64,000 nucleotides of DNA. Source: Asaia siamensis (GTDB lineage Bacteria > Pseudomonadota > Alphaproteobacteria > Acetobacterales > Acetobacteraceae). Each line of letters opens with the position of its first letter. The stretch's first letter is position 1. A model generated the notes under the pieces. It saw only the letters and a program-made list of their open reading frames with translations. It had not been told where the DNA came from and did no database searches. A program made the translations under genes and the position numbers. Shown one piece after another: positions 16,777 to 25,311 of the stretch. The stretch covers positions 124,001 to 188,000 of the forward strand of contig NZ_BMCH01000001.1 of NCBI RefSeq assembly GCF_014635085.1. Reading direction: 5' to 3'.

Positions 16777-19416
16777 TTATTTTCTGAAGAGAACATCAAT
16801 GGGTACGGCCCGATCAAGATAGGCGAGAGAGAATGCCTTGCCCCTCGTGCTCGTGTATCGGTGGAGCAGACTTTCCCACTCGCCCTCAACCGCAAGATGA
16901 GTCTCCGCCCAGCCGGAATGGACGGTGCTCAGATCATTATTGGGGGAGAGGGCCATGGTCAGGCGTGGTGCGATGACCAGATAAGCCCCCTCGGGGCTTT
17001 CACGCTCAAAGGCTACGATATGTTCCGAAAGCGGCCCCGTGACAGCCACAGGCAGATACCGCCCGGCTTCGAACAGATTAGGCTGCCTTAGCCGCAGGGT
17101 CAGCACTGTCTCGATAAGGGCCTGCTTGGCGCGCCCCGTTTTCCAGTGATGGCAACTCTCGGCGAAATTTTCGCCCTTCTCCAGTTCCTGCGACAGTTTT
17201 GCGTAATCGATCGGGCGGCGGTTATCGGGGTCGACGAGGCTGAAATCCCATCCCTCTCGACCCTGATACAGATCCGGCACCCCTGGGCTGGTCATGCGCA
17301 GCAATGTCTGGGAGAGGCTGTTGAGGGCAGCGCTGTTTTCCAGCCGGTTGATATAGGTGGTGAGTTCCTCGCTGAACTCGCCCCCCACGCACGCCTTGGC
17401 AAAGGTCAGACAGGCCTCTTCATAGGCTTCGTCGGGCGTACTCCATCCCGTGCGTTCGCCTGCTTCTCGTAGTGCCTTGGTGAGATAGGCCTCCAGTCGC
17501 TCCGGATAGGCAGCCATCTCGCTCTTTTCCAGCGGCCACGAGGAAATCAGCGTCTGGAAAATGAAATAGGCATCTGCCGGAACCGGTGACGGACCGTGAG
17601 AGGTCTTTTCGAGAAGGGATTCTGTGTGGGCCAGCCAGTGTCGTGCCGTATGCGGCCATTCGGCCTCAGGCTCACTCAGCACCATCAGTCTCGCACGGCC
17701 ATCCTCACCCCGTTTATGGTCATGGGTTGCTGTCGTCAGCAATGCCTGAGGGTGAGTGGCAAGGCGCTCCTTGTTCAAGGTATGAAACTGGAGCACTGAG
17801 GCGGCAAACCGGTCGGGGCTACAGCCGACATCATTGCGGGAAAGCAGACGGGCATAGCGATAAAATGCCGTGTCTTCGCCCGCCTTCGCGGTGAGCGGTG
17901 CTGTCAGATGCTCGAAACGCTCGAGAATGTCCTGACGCTCTGCCGTATCAATGCGCGCATCGGCAAGATACTGACAGATCTGGTCAAGAATATCGTGCTG
18001 ATAGGCGGGCAGCATGTGCTGGGCGGCCAGGCGTGCCCGATCGATCGCGCGGAAATCGGCGCCTGAATCGCCCCCATCGGCAAAATAGCTGCGATAGACC
18101 GGAAATGCGGTCAGAACCGCACGCAAGGCCGCGCCAAGGGCATGGGGTGTGAGGTCGCGCTCCTGCGGAAATTCCTTTGCAAGCAATGCGACCAGGGTTT
18201 CGAATTCGCCGACGAAAGAGGTGTCGAGCTTTTCGTGGCGTGCGGTCTGCTCGACTTCCTCGAAATCGGCCGGGCCGAATGCCGACCAGAGTTCGGTGAT
18301 CGGTGTTTCACCTTTGGGATGGTGCAGCAGGAGATCGACCTGCTCGAGAAAATCGTAGCCGGTCGTTCCTGTGACGGGCCATTCGAGGGGGAGGATCTCG
18401 TTTCGCTGCAGTATTTTCTCGACGAAGAACGGCGCCTGCTCCTGCAAGGATTCTGGGCGTTCTCGACGCAACGTATCGAGCCGTGCGCACAGGCGTGTGC
18501 AATATTCGGCGGGGCGCGCGAGACCATCGACATGATCGACGCGCAATCCGTCGATCAGCCCCTCGCGATACAGGTCGAACACCAGACGATGCGCGTCATC
18601 GAAAACGACACGCTGGTCCATACGCAACGCGACGAGGGAGGTCACGTCGAAAAAGCGCCGCCAGTTGATGAGATCACCGGCAACGCGCCACCAGGCGAGG
18701 CGGTAATGCTGGGCATCGAGGAGTGTACGCAGACGTGCCCGCCCGGCCTTGGTGTGATGGTCCAGCAATGTCTTGAGGCGGTCAAGAACGGCTTCGCCTG
18801 CAGCGGAGTTCAGAAAACCTGCGTCGACAGGACGGCCATTGTCGTGACCAGCCTCTTCGAGCAGTGTTTTCTCGCTTTCCGGCGAGAGCGGAAAACGCTG
18901 ATCGCCGTAATGCAGTACCGCGTGATGGCTGGCTGCGTCGAAGCCGAGGGTCAACTCGCCTGAATGGATAATGTCATCGAGGGGCGCCCCCAGAAAAGGG
19001 AGGAGCACCTTGTGATGCAGGCTCACATCCGCCGGGCGCCAGTCTATGTCGAAATGCTGGGCATAAGCGCTGCGCTGGCCGAGACGCAGAACATCCATCC
19101 ACCAGCTATTATCGGGGCCGACACCCATATGATTGGGAACGATATCGAGAATCAGCCCCATGCCTTCCTGACGCAGCCTTGCCACCAGTCGGCGCAGCCC
19201 CTCTATGCCGCCGCGATCGGGGTCGATGCGATGGCAGTCGATCGTGTCATAGCCATGCATTGAGCCGGGTGTGGAAGCGAGAAGCGGAGAAGCATATATA
19301 TGGCTTATCCCCAGTTTCCTGAAATACGGAACGAGAGGGATGGCCTGATCGAAATTGAATTCGCGATGGAATTGCAGTCGAAGCGTAGCGGTAAGGGGGA
19401 GGGGGTTCATGTGCAT
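16777..19416 (-). CDS. treY: Maltooligosyltrehalose synthase (GH13_26)
   Basis: 879 residues. The enzyme turns the reducing-end glucose of maltodextrins into an alpha,alpha-1,1-linked unit. The N-terminus (TATLRLQFHREFNFDQAIPLVPYFRKLGISHIYASPLL, in part) is diagnostic of TreY. Clan motifs follow: DIVPNHMG (region I), GLRVDHVDGL with the nucleophile Asp (about residue 292), and the acid/base Glu in VEKIL. SPGVPDLYQGRE near the C-terminus is also typical. It overlaps the treZ stop by 1 nt (TAATG), so the two are translationally coupled and act in sequence. A second in-frame Met two codons later is an alternative start. Confidence 0.95.
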   Translation of the reverse strand: MHMNPLPLTATLRLQFHREFNFDQAIPLVPYFRKLGISHIYASPLLASTPGSMHGYDTIDCHRIDPDRGGIEGLRRLVARLRQEGMGLILDIVPNHMGVGPDNSWWMDVLRLGQRSAYAQHFDIDWRPADVSLHHKVLLPFLGAPLDDIIHSGELTLGFDAASHHAVLHYGDQRFPLSPESEKTLLEEAGHDNGRPVDAGFLNSAAGEAVLDRLKTLLDHHTKAGRARLRTLLDAQHYRLAWWRVAGDLINWRRFFDVTSLVALRMDQRVVFDDAHRLVFDLYREGLIDGLRVDHVDGLARPAEYCTRLCARLDTLRRERPESLQEQAPFFVEKILQRNEILPLEWPVTGTTGYDFLEQVDLLLHHPKGETPITELWSAFGPADFEEVEQTARHEKLDTSFVGEFETLVALLAKEFPQERDLTPHALGAALRAVLTAFPVYRSYFADGGDSGADFRAIDRARLAAQHMLPAYQHDILDQICQYLADARIDTAERQDILERFEHLTAPLTAKAGEDTAFYRYARLLSRNDVGCSPDRFAASVLQFHTLNKERLATHPQALLTTATHDHKRGEDGRARLMVLSEPEAEWPHTARHWLAHTESLLEKTSHGPSPVPADAYFIFQTLISSWPLEKSEMAAYPERLEAYLTKALREAGERTGWSTPDEAYEEACLTFAKACVGGEFSEELTTYINRLENSAALNSLSQTLLRMTSPGVPDLYQGREGWDFSLVDPDNRRPIDYAKLSQELEKGENFAESCHHWKTGRAKQALIETVLTLRLRQPNLFEAGRYLPVAVTGPLSEHIVAFERESPEGAYLVIAPRLTMALSPNNDLSTVHSGWAETHLAVEGEWESLLHRYTSTRGKAFSLAYLDRAVPIDVLFRK

Positions 19417-21170
19417 TACTCCAGACCGGCGACGAGACTGCCAGGAGGAAGTTCTTCTACTGCTCGTCTGGTTGCAGAGCTATAGAGAAGCTTGCCCGGC
19501 TCACTGATCCTGCATATTTCGTGATCGGAGAGATTGAGGGCGATGGTCAGGATGGCACCGTTATCGAGTTTCCATCGAGCGAGCACGGATTTGTCGCCTA
19601 TGACAGTTGCATTCAGGCTATGTGCCTGGGCCAGATAAGGGGCGAGCCAGCGTTGACGCAACGCCAGCAGGCTGCGCGTACGATCGAGCCAGATACGACC
19701 TTCGAGCGTATTTCTCTCTTCCCGATCGGGCCGAGACGTGTCGAAAGTCGAAAGCGCATTGGGGTCAGGGATGGTCTTGCGCTTTTCCGGGTCCTGAAAC
19801 GCCGAGAACTTCGCAAATTCCTTGCGTCTGCCTTCGCGAACGGCATCTGCGAGATCATCATGAAAATCGCAGAAGAAGAGAAAGGGCGAACGACATCCCC
19901 ATTCTTCTCCCATGAACAGCATGGGCACCATCGGGCTGAGAAGCAAAAGCGCATAGGCAGCGTGCAGCGCGTCGGGAGAGGCAAGCGAAATCAGGCGCTC
20001 ACCCAGAGCGCGATTGCCCGTCTGATCGTGGTTCTGCAGGAAGAGGATGAATTTTGAGGCGGGCAGATCGCCGCTCGGCATGCCACGCTTCTTGCCGGAA
20101 TAGGGGTTGATCTCGCCCTGATAGGCAAAACCCTCATGCAGGACCCGGGCAAGTATGCGTGTAGGATGTTGAGCAAACATCTCATAATAGCCCTCGGTCT
20201 CACCCGTGAGCATGACATGCAGCACATTATGCCCGTCATCATTCCACTGGGCGGTAAAGCCGTCGCGCAGCAGGCCCGCATCATTGTTCTCGTTTTCGAG
20301 AAGCAGATGGACATGGCGCCCCTGTTCGACATGCGCGGCAACGCGCTCACGCAGTTTGCCAAACCAGGCATGGTCGGTTATCGCCGAGGCTGCATCGATG
20401 CGAACCCCGTCGAAACGGAATTCCATCAGCCAGTAGAGTACATTATCGATGAAAAAATCGGCTACCTGCGGTTTGGCAAAAGCGATGCCTGTGCCCCAGG
20501 TGGAATTATTCTCGTGGTCGAAAAAGTCTTCCGCGTAGTCGTGCAGGAAATTACCGTCAGGGCCGAAATGGTTGTAGACCACGTCGAGAATGACCATCAG
20601 GCCTTTATGATGCGCGGTATCGATAAGCCGCTTGAGGTCATCGGGCTCGCCATAGGCATTGGTGGGGGCGTAGGGCAGAACGCCATCATACCCCCAGTTC
20701 CGTGTGCCGCCGAAGCTGTTGATCGGCATGATCTCTATGGCAGTAATGCCGAGTGTCTTGAGCTCGTCCAGCCGGTCGCGCACGCCCTCGAAGCCGCCGA
20801 GCAGCCCCGCATGAAGTTCGTAAATGACAGCTTCACACCAGGGGCGTCCCTGCCATTGTGGCGTCTGCCAGGCATACTCTGCGGGTGCGGTGACGACGCT
20901 CGGGCCGTGAACGCCCTCCGGCTGGCTTTTGCTGGCGGGGTCCGGGACGGCCAGATCATCGCGTACGCGATAGCGGTAGCGCGCGCCTGACGGACACTCT
21001 GTCACAAGAGTGAAGACGCCTTCCTCGTCGCGCGCCATAGCAAGCGGCGTGTCATTTTCGATTTCAAGAGAGACCGCCTGGCATGAAGGCGCCCAGAGCG
21101 AGAAACGTGTCGTTCCGTCGCTCTGAAGATTGGCACCGAACCGGGTCTGGTAGAAGAAATCTTTCTGCAT
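19416..21170 (-). CDS. treZ: Maltooligosyltrehalose trehalohydrolase (GH13_10)
   Basis: 584 residues. It cleaves trehalose from the maltooligosyltrehalose made by TreY. An N-terminal beta-sandwich (FSLWAPSCQAVSLEIE region) precedes the barrel. The clan motifs are DVVYNHFGPDGNF (region I), GVRIDAASAI with nucleophile Asp (about 258), LLLENENND carrying the acid/base Glu, and FLQNHDQTGNRA. FMGEEWG near the end is characteristic of TreZ. AGGAAGG before the ATG supports the start. It lies 24 nt after glgB and overlaps treY, which makes the operon a glycogen-to-trehalose route. Confidence 0.95.
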   Translation of the reverse strand: MQKDFFYQTRFGANLQSDGTTRFSLWAPSCQAVSLEIENDTPLAMARDEEGVFTLVTECPSGARYRYRVRDDLAVPDPASKSQPEGVHGPSVVTAPAEYAWQTPQWQGRPWCEAVIYELHAGLLGGFEGVRDRLDELKTLGITAIEIMPINSFGGTRNWGYDGVLPYAPTNAYGEPDDLKRLIDTAHHKGLMVILDVVYNHFGPDGNFLHDYAEDFFDHENNSTWGTGIAFAKPQVADFFIDNVLYWLMEFRFDGVRIDAASAITDHAWFGKLRERVAAHVEQGRHVHLLLENENNDAGLLRDGFTAQWNDDGHNVLHVMLTGETEGYYEMFAQHPTRILARVLHEGFAYQGEINPYSGKKRGMPSGDLPASKFILFLQNHDQTGNRALGERLISLASPDALHAAYALLLLSPMVPMLFMGEEWGCRSPFLFFCDFHDDLADAVREGRRKEFAKFSAFQDPEKRKTIPDPNALSTFDTSRPDREERNTLEGRIWLDRTRSLLALRQRWLAPYLAQAHSLNATVIGDKSVLARWKLDNGAILTIALNLSDHEICRISEPGKLLYSSATRRAVEELPPGSLVAGLE

Positions 21171-21194
21171 CGGTGCCTTCCTGCTGAGGGAAAC

Positions 21195-23426
21195 TCAGCG
21201 TCGCTTGGAGGTAAGATAGAGCACTGCGAGGGGAGGAAGTGTCAGAACGAGAGAATGTTCCATCCCGTGAGCAGATTCTCGCTCTGCAGGGATGGGTTTT
21301 TCGTGGCCGATGCCCGAACCGCCAAACTCCGTGCGGTCTGTATTGAGGCGCTCTTCCCACTCGCCGCCAAAAGGCACACCAACGCGATACTCGTGATGCA
21401 CCACTGGCGTCATGTTGCACACGACGAGAACAGGGGGTGCGTCGGGCGCCTCACGCAGCCACGCGAAAACAGCATTCTCGGTGTCGTCAGCAATGATCCA
21501 GCGGAAACCGCCGTGATCGAAATCACGGGCGGAAAGCGCAGGTTCCTGCTGATAAAGCGCGTTAAGCGTGCGCATTGTGTCGTAAACGCCGCGCCCCAGC
21601 GTGTCGTGCATTCTGTGCCAGGCCAGCTCGCGGTCATTATGCCATTCTTCCCACTGGGCGAACTCGCCGCCCATGAAAAGCAGCTTCTTGCCGGGATAGG
21701 CCCACATCAACGCATAATAGGCGCGCAGATTGGCATGACGACGCCAGTCATCGCCCGGCATGCGTGACAAAAGGGAGCCTTTGCCGTGCACCACCTCGTC
21801 ATGAGAGAGGGGAAGTACGAAATGCTCGGAATAGGCATAGACCATCCCGAAGGTGATGTCCGAGCCATGATAGCGCCGCCAGAGCGGGTCCTGCTGCATG
21901 TAGCGCAGCGTGTCATGCATCCAGCCCATGTTCCATTTGAACCGGAAACCGAGCCCCCCCACTTCGGGAGGAGACGTGACGCCCGGCCAGGCTGTAGATT
22001 CCTCAGCGATAAGCGCGGCATCGCGACAATAATCCCGGACGATGCCCGATAGTTCGCGCATGAAGCTGACCGCTTCAAGATTTTCACGCCCGCCATAGAT
22101 ATTGGGGCACCACTCGCCATCCTTGCGGCTGTAATCACGATACAGCATCGAGGCGACGGCATCGACACGCAGCCCGTCGAGATGGAAGTTGCGCAGCCAG
22201 TAGAGGGCGCTGCCAGTGAGGAAATTGCGCACTTCCGTACGGCCGAAATTATAGATCAGGGTGTGCCAGTCCTGATGATAGCCCTCTTTCGGATCTGAAT
22301 GTTCGTAGAGATGGGTCCCGTCAAAAAGAGCCAGCCCATGGGCGTCGGACGGGAAATGGGCAGGCACCCAGTCCATGATCACACCGATATTGGCCTGATG
22401 ACAGCGATCGACAAAACGGGCGAACTCGGCGGGCGTGCCGTGACGCGAGGTCGGCGCGTACATGCTGAGCGGCTGGTAACCCCAGGACCCCGAAAAAGGA
22501 TATTCGGTGATGGGCATCAGCTCGATATGGGTGAAACCCAGCTCGGTGATATAGGGGATGAGCTGATCGCCCAGATCGTTCCAGCTGATATAGCCGGTCG
22601 GGCTGTTGCGACGCTGCCATGAAGGTACATGCAACTCATAGATCGAGATTGGCGCCCCCAGAGCCTGTCTCTCGGCGCGTTTCGCCATCCATTCCTGATC
22701 ATGCCAGTCATGTTCCAGCGGCGGTGCAACGATAGAGGCGGTCGCCGGTGGCAGTTCGGCATAACGGGCATAGGGGTCCGCCTTGGCAGGCAGGATCACG
22801 CCCCCCTGCGCCATGATCTCGAACTTGTAGCGTTCACCAGAGCCGATGCCTGGCACGAATAATTCCCAGATACCTGCGCTGTGCCGCAGGCGCATCGGAT
22901 GACGACGCCCGTCCCAGATATTGAAATCGCCGACTACCGAAACACGGTGGGCATTGGGCGCCCAGACGGTGAACCTTACGCCCGAAACCCCGTCGATCTC
23001 GCAGATATGCGCACCCATGATCTGATCGATATCGCGGTGATTTCCTTCGGCGAAAAGATACAGATCGAGATCGCCGATCAGCGTGCCGAAGCTGTACGGG
23101 TCATAGGTCTCCTGCCACCCATCGGCCCAGAGAATGCGCAGGGTGTAGCGCGTCGATTGAGCGCTTATCGAGGCTGTATAGATGCCACGCTCGTCGATGC
23201 GGTCCATTTTCTTTTCAAGCGAAGGCTTGCCTTTGCGCTCGGCGACGAGACGTACTTCGACCGCATCCGGATAAAAGACACGCACGACGCCGCTGCGTCC
23301 TTCGCGGTGTCGGCCGAGATAGGAAAAGGGGTCATGAATGCGCCCTTCGACGATCTCGTCGATCAGAACTCTCTCCTGAGGCTTGAGAGCTTTTTGTGGC
23401 GTCAAAGCCATGTCGGTTTCGGTCAT
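21195..23426 (-). CDS. glgB: 1,4-alpha-glucan branching enzyme (GH13_9)
   Basis: 743 residues, a full two-N-domain GlgB of about the E. coli length. The protein has an N1 beta-sandwich, a second CBM48 domain (GVRFTVWAPNAHRVSVVGDFNIWDGR, in part), the catalytic barrel and a C-terminal beta domain. Active-site motifs are WVPAHFPSD, GLRVDAVASMLY with nucleophile Asp (about residue 420), the acid/base Glu in IAEESTAWPGVTSP, and LPLSHDEVVHGKGS. It introduces alpha-1,6 branches into the glucan made by GlgA. The gene follows glgA after 36 nt and precedes treZ by 24 nt. The start is not well fixed because no clear ribosome-binding site precedes the ATG. Confidence 0.96.
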   Translation of the reverse strand: MTETDMALTPQKALKPQERVLIDEIVEGRIHDPFSYLGRHREGRSGVVRVFYPDAVEVRLVAERKGKPSLEKKMDRIDERGIYTASISAQSTRYTLRILWADGWQETYDPYSFGTLIGDLDLYLFAEGNHRDIDQIMGAHICEIDGVSGVRFTVWAPNAHRVSVVGDFNIWDGRRHPMRLRHSAGIWELFVPGIGSGERYKFEIMAQGGVILPAKADPYARYAELPPATASIVAPPLEHDWHDQEWMAKRAERQALGAPISIYELHVPSWQRRNSPTGYISWNDLGDQLIPYITELGFTHIELMPITEYPFSGSWGYQPLSMYAPTSRHGTPAEFARFVDRCHQANIGVIMDWVPAHFPSDAHGLALFDGTHLYEHSDPKEGYHQDWHTLIYNFGRTEVRNFLTGSALYWLRNFHLDGLRVDAVASMLYRDYSRKDGEWCPNIYGGRENLEAVSFMRELSGIVRDYCRDAALIAEESTAWPGVTSPPEVGGLGFRFKWNMGWMHDTLRYMQQDPLWRRYHGSDITFGMVYAYSEHFVLPLSHDEVVHGKGSLLSRMPGDDWRRHANLRAYYALMWAYPGKKLLFMGGEFAQWEEWHNDRELAWHRMHDTLGRGVYDTMRTLNALYQQEPALSARDFDHGGFRWIIADDTENAVFAWLREAPDAPPVLVVCNMTPVVHHEYRVGVPFGGEWEERLNTDRTEFGGSGIGHEKPIPAERESAHGMEHSLVLTLPPLAVLYLTSKRR

Positions 23427-23462
23427 GGAGAGCTGCGTTTCGCCTCAGAGTAAGAAATCGTG

Positions 23463-25106
23463 TCAGGACGTTGTGCCGAAACGGGGCAGATCCGTTTTGC
23501 CAAGGCCGGGATTGCGCGGGCGGCTTTGAGGCATTCTTGCCGTCCGGGTGAACGAACTGTTCGGCGAGAGGGGCATTCCCATATCGCTGAGTCTCGGAGC
23601 GATGTCGTTCTCGTGGAGCGCCCGAACTGGCGCGCGTCCAGCCATCTCCATCAGGAGGCGTGCATAATGCGCGGCCTTGCCATGCCATGAGACATCATGC
23701 AGTGAGCCATTGCGCTGCAAACGAGCCCAGACCGACTTCTGTTTGAATAGTTTCTTGCCGTGCTTGATCGCCCGATAGAGAGCGTCGCCCTGTGTCGGGG
23801 CGAAGAGGATGCCATTAGCGACACCTTCCTCGATAGCGGCGGTATTGGCATCGACAATCGTATCGGTCAGGCCGCCGACACGGGCGGCGATGGGAACCGA
23901 ACCATAGCGCAGCGCGTGAAGCTGGGTCAGCCCGCACGGTTCGAAACGCGATGGAATGAGTGAGGCATCCACGGCGGAGTGGAGGCGATGACCGAGAAGC
24001 TCGTCATAGCGCAGATGGCAGACCAGATTACGTGGATAGGCAAGCTGCAGCGCACGGAATGACTGCATGATGTCGGCATCGCCCACCCCCACCACGGCAA
24101 GCTGGATATTAGTCTTGAAAAGGCGCGGGGCGATTTCGGCAAGGATATCGACCCCTTTCTGTCGGGTCAGGCGGCTGACGATCCCGAGCAGCATGGCATT
24201 TGGGTCCTGAGGTAGACCGAACTCCGCCTGAAAGACCCGCTTATTGGCTCGCCGCCCCGCGATATCGCCTATGGCATAGGGGAAAATAACCGCCGGGTCT
24301 GTCAGTGAGTTCCAGTCATGCAAATCAATCCCGTTGAGAATGCCGTGTAGGTCGGCAGCACGGCTGCTCAGCAGGCCTTCAAGGCCCATGCCGTTTTCTG
24401 CTGTCTGGATTTCTTCAGCATAGGTCGGCGAGACGGTGATCAGGCGGTTAGCAATCTGCAGCCCCGCCTTAAGGTATCCGATTTTGCCGTAGAATTCGAC
24501 GCCATCGACGGCGAAAGCATGCTCGGGCAGCCCGATGCGGGATAGAATTTCACGCGGAAACAGACCCTGGAACGCCATGTTGTGAATCACGTGAGCCACA
24601 GGCGGCGCCGGACGTTCGTCATAACGAAGATAGGCAGAAACCAGCCCAGCTTGCCAGTCATGGGTCATGACGACATCGGGGCACCATTGACCAAGGCAAC
24701 CCTGTGCGATGCAGGCCGCCACTCTTGAAAGTACGGCGAAACGCATGTCGTTATCGGCCCAATCGCGGCCATCCGGCCCCAGATACGGGCCGCCAGACCG
24801 GTCATAAAGCTCGGGCACGTCGATGACATAGAGATGATGTCCGTGCGCTGTCCCTTCCCACACCGTGGCGCGATAGCCCAGCATGTCGTGAAAGACATAG
24901 GCCTGCGTCTTGGTGGTGAGAGCCGACAGCACGGATGGATAACCGGGCAGGATTGTGCGTGTGCGCACACCGTGATGGCGCAGTGCCGTCGGGAGTGAGG
25001 CCGCGACATCACCCAGCCCGCCCGTTTTCACGAACGGAAACATTTCCGCCGTGACTGAAAGGAGCTGCAGATCCGTTGGAAGTGCAACGATCTGGTCTGT
25101 AGGCAT
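23463..25106 (-). CDS. glgA: Glycogen synthase (GT5), with C-terminal extension
   Basis: 547 residues, longer than the usual roughly 480. The ADP-glucose site loop KTGGLGDVAASLP lies at about residues 27-39. The second domain has VSRLTRQKGVDI and the E-x7-E block RFEPCGLTQLHALRYGSVPIA (in part), followed by GGLTDT. It extends alpha-1,4-glucan from ADP-glucose (or UDP-glucose in some relatives). After the normal end near MEMAGRAPVRA about 55 extra residues, rich in Pro, Arg and Ser, are predicted disordered. GAGG precedes the ATG at suitable spacing. It is the promoter-proximal gene of the operon; glgC and glgP are not in the window. Confidence 0.95.
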   Translation of the reverse strand: MPTDQIVALPTDLQLLSVTAEMFPFVKTGGLGDVAASLPTALRHHGVRTRTILPGYPSVLSALTTKTQAYVFHDMLGYRATVWEGTAHGHHLYVIDVPELYDRSGGPYLGPDGRDWADNDMRFAVLSRVAACIAQGCLGQWCPDVVMTHDWQAGLVSAYLRYDERPAPPVAHVIHNMAFQGLFPREILSRIGLPEHAFAVDGVEFYGKIGYLKAGLQIANRLITVSPTYAEEIQTAENGMGLEGLLSSRAADLHGILNGIDLHDWNSLTDPAVIFPYAIGDIAGRRANKRVFQAEFGLPQDPNAMLLGIVSRLTRQKGVDILAEIAPRLFKTNIQLAVVGVGDADIMQSFRALQLAYPRNLVCHLRYDELLGHRLHSAVDASLIPSRFEPCGLTQLHALRYGSVPIAARVGGLTDTIVDANTAAIEEGVANGILFAPTQGDALYRAIKHGKKLFKQKSVWARLQRNGSLHDVSWHGKAAHYARLLMEMAGRAPVRALHENDIAPRLSDMGMPLSPNSSFTRTARMPQSRPRNPGLGKTDLPRFGTTS

Positions 25107-25254
25107 GGCGGGCCTCGTTTTTTACAGGAAGCCGCAAGAAATGACGGCACCGGGATAATGGTATTACTTGTGAAACGCCGGGAAGCTAAAATCGTTATCA
25201 CCTCGCGTTTATGTTATCAGCCCTTTCTCCTGCCTGCGCCGTTAGGCGTCTCGT

Positions 25255-25287
25255 TATCCCAGCCAGGATTGCGAAAACGCTGGGATA
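25255..25287. promoter_or_regulatory. Palindrome in the glgA-glgX divergent region
   Basis: A perfect 9-bp inverted repeat TATCCCAGC (25255-25263) and GCTGGGATA (25279-25287) with a 15-nt loop lies 24 nt before the glgX ATG. It may be an operator for a carbohydrate regulator or a leader hairpin in the glgX mRNA. No regulator gene stands beside it. Confidence 0.4.
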
Positions 25288-25311
25288 TCGGGTCAGGATG
25301 GAAAGAAACCT

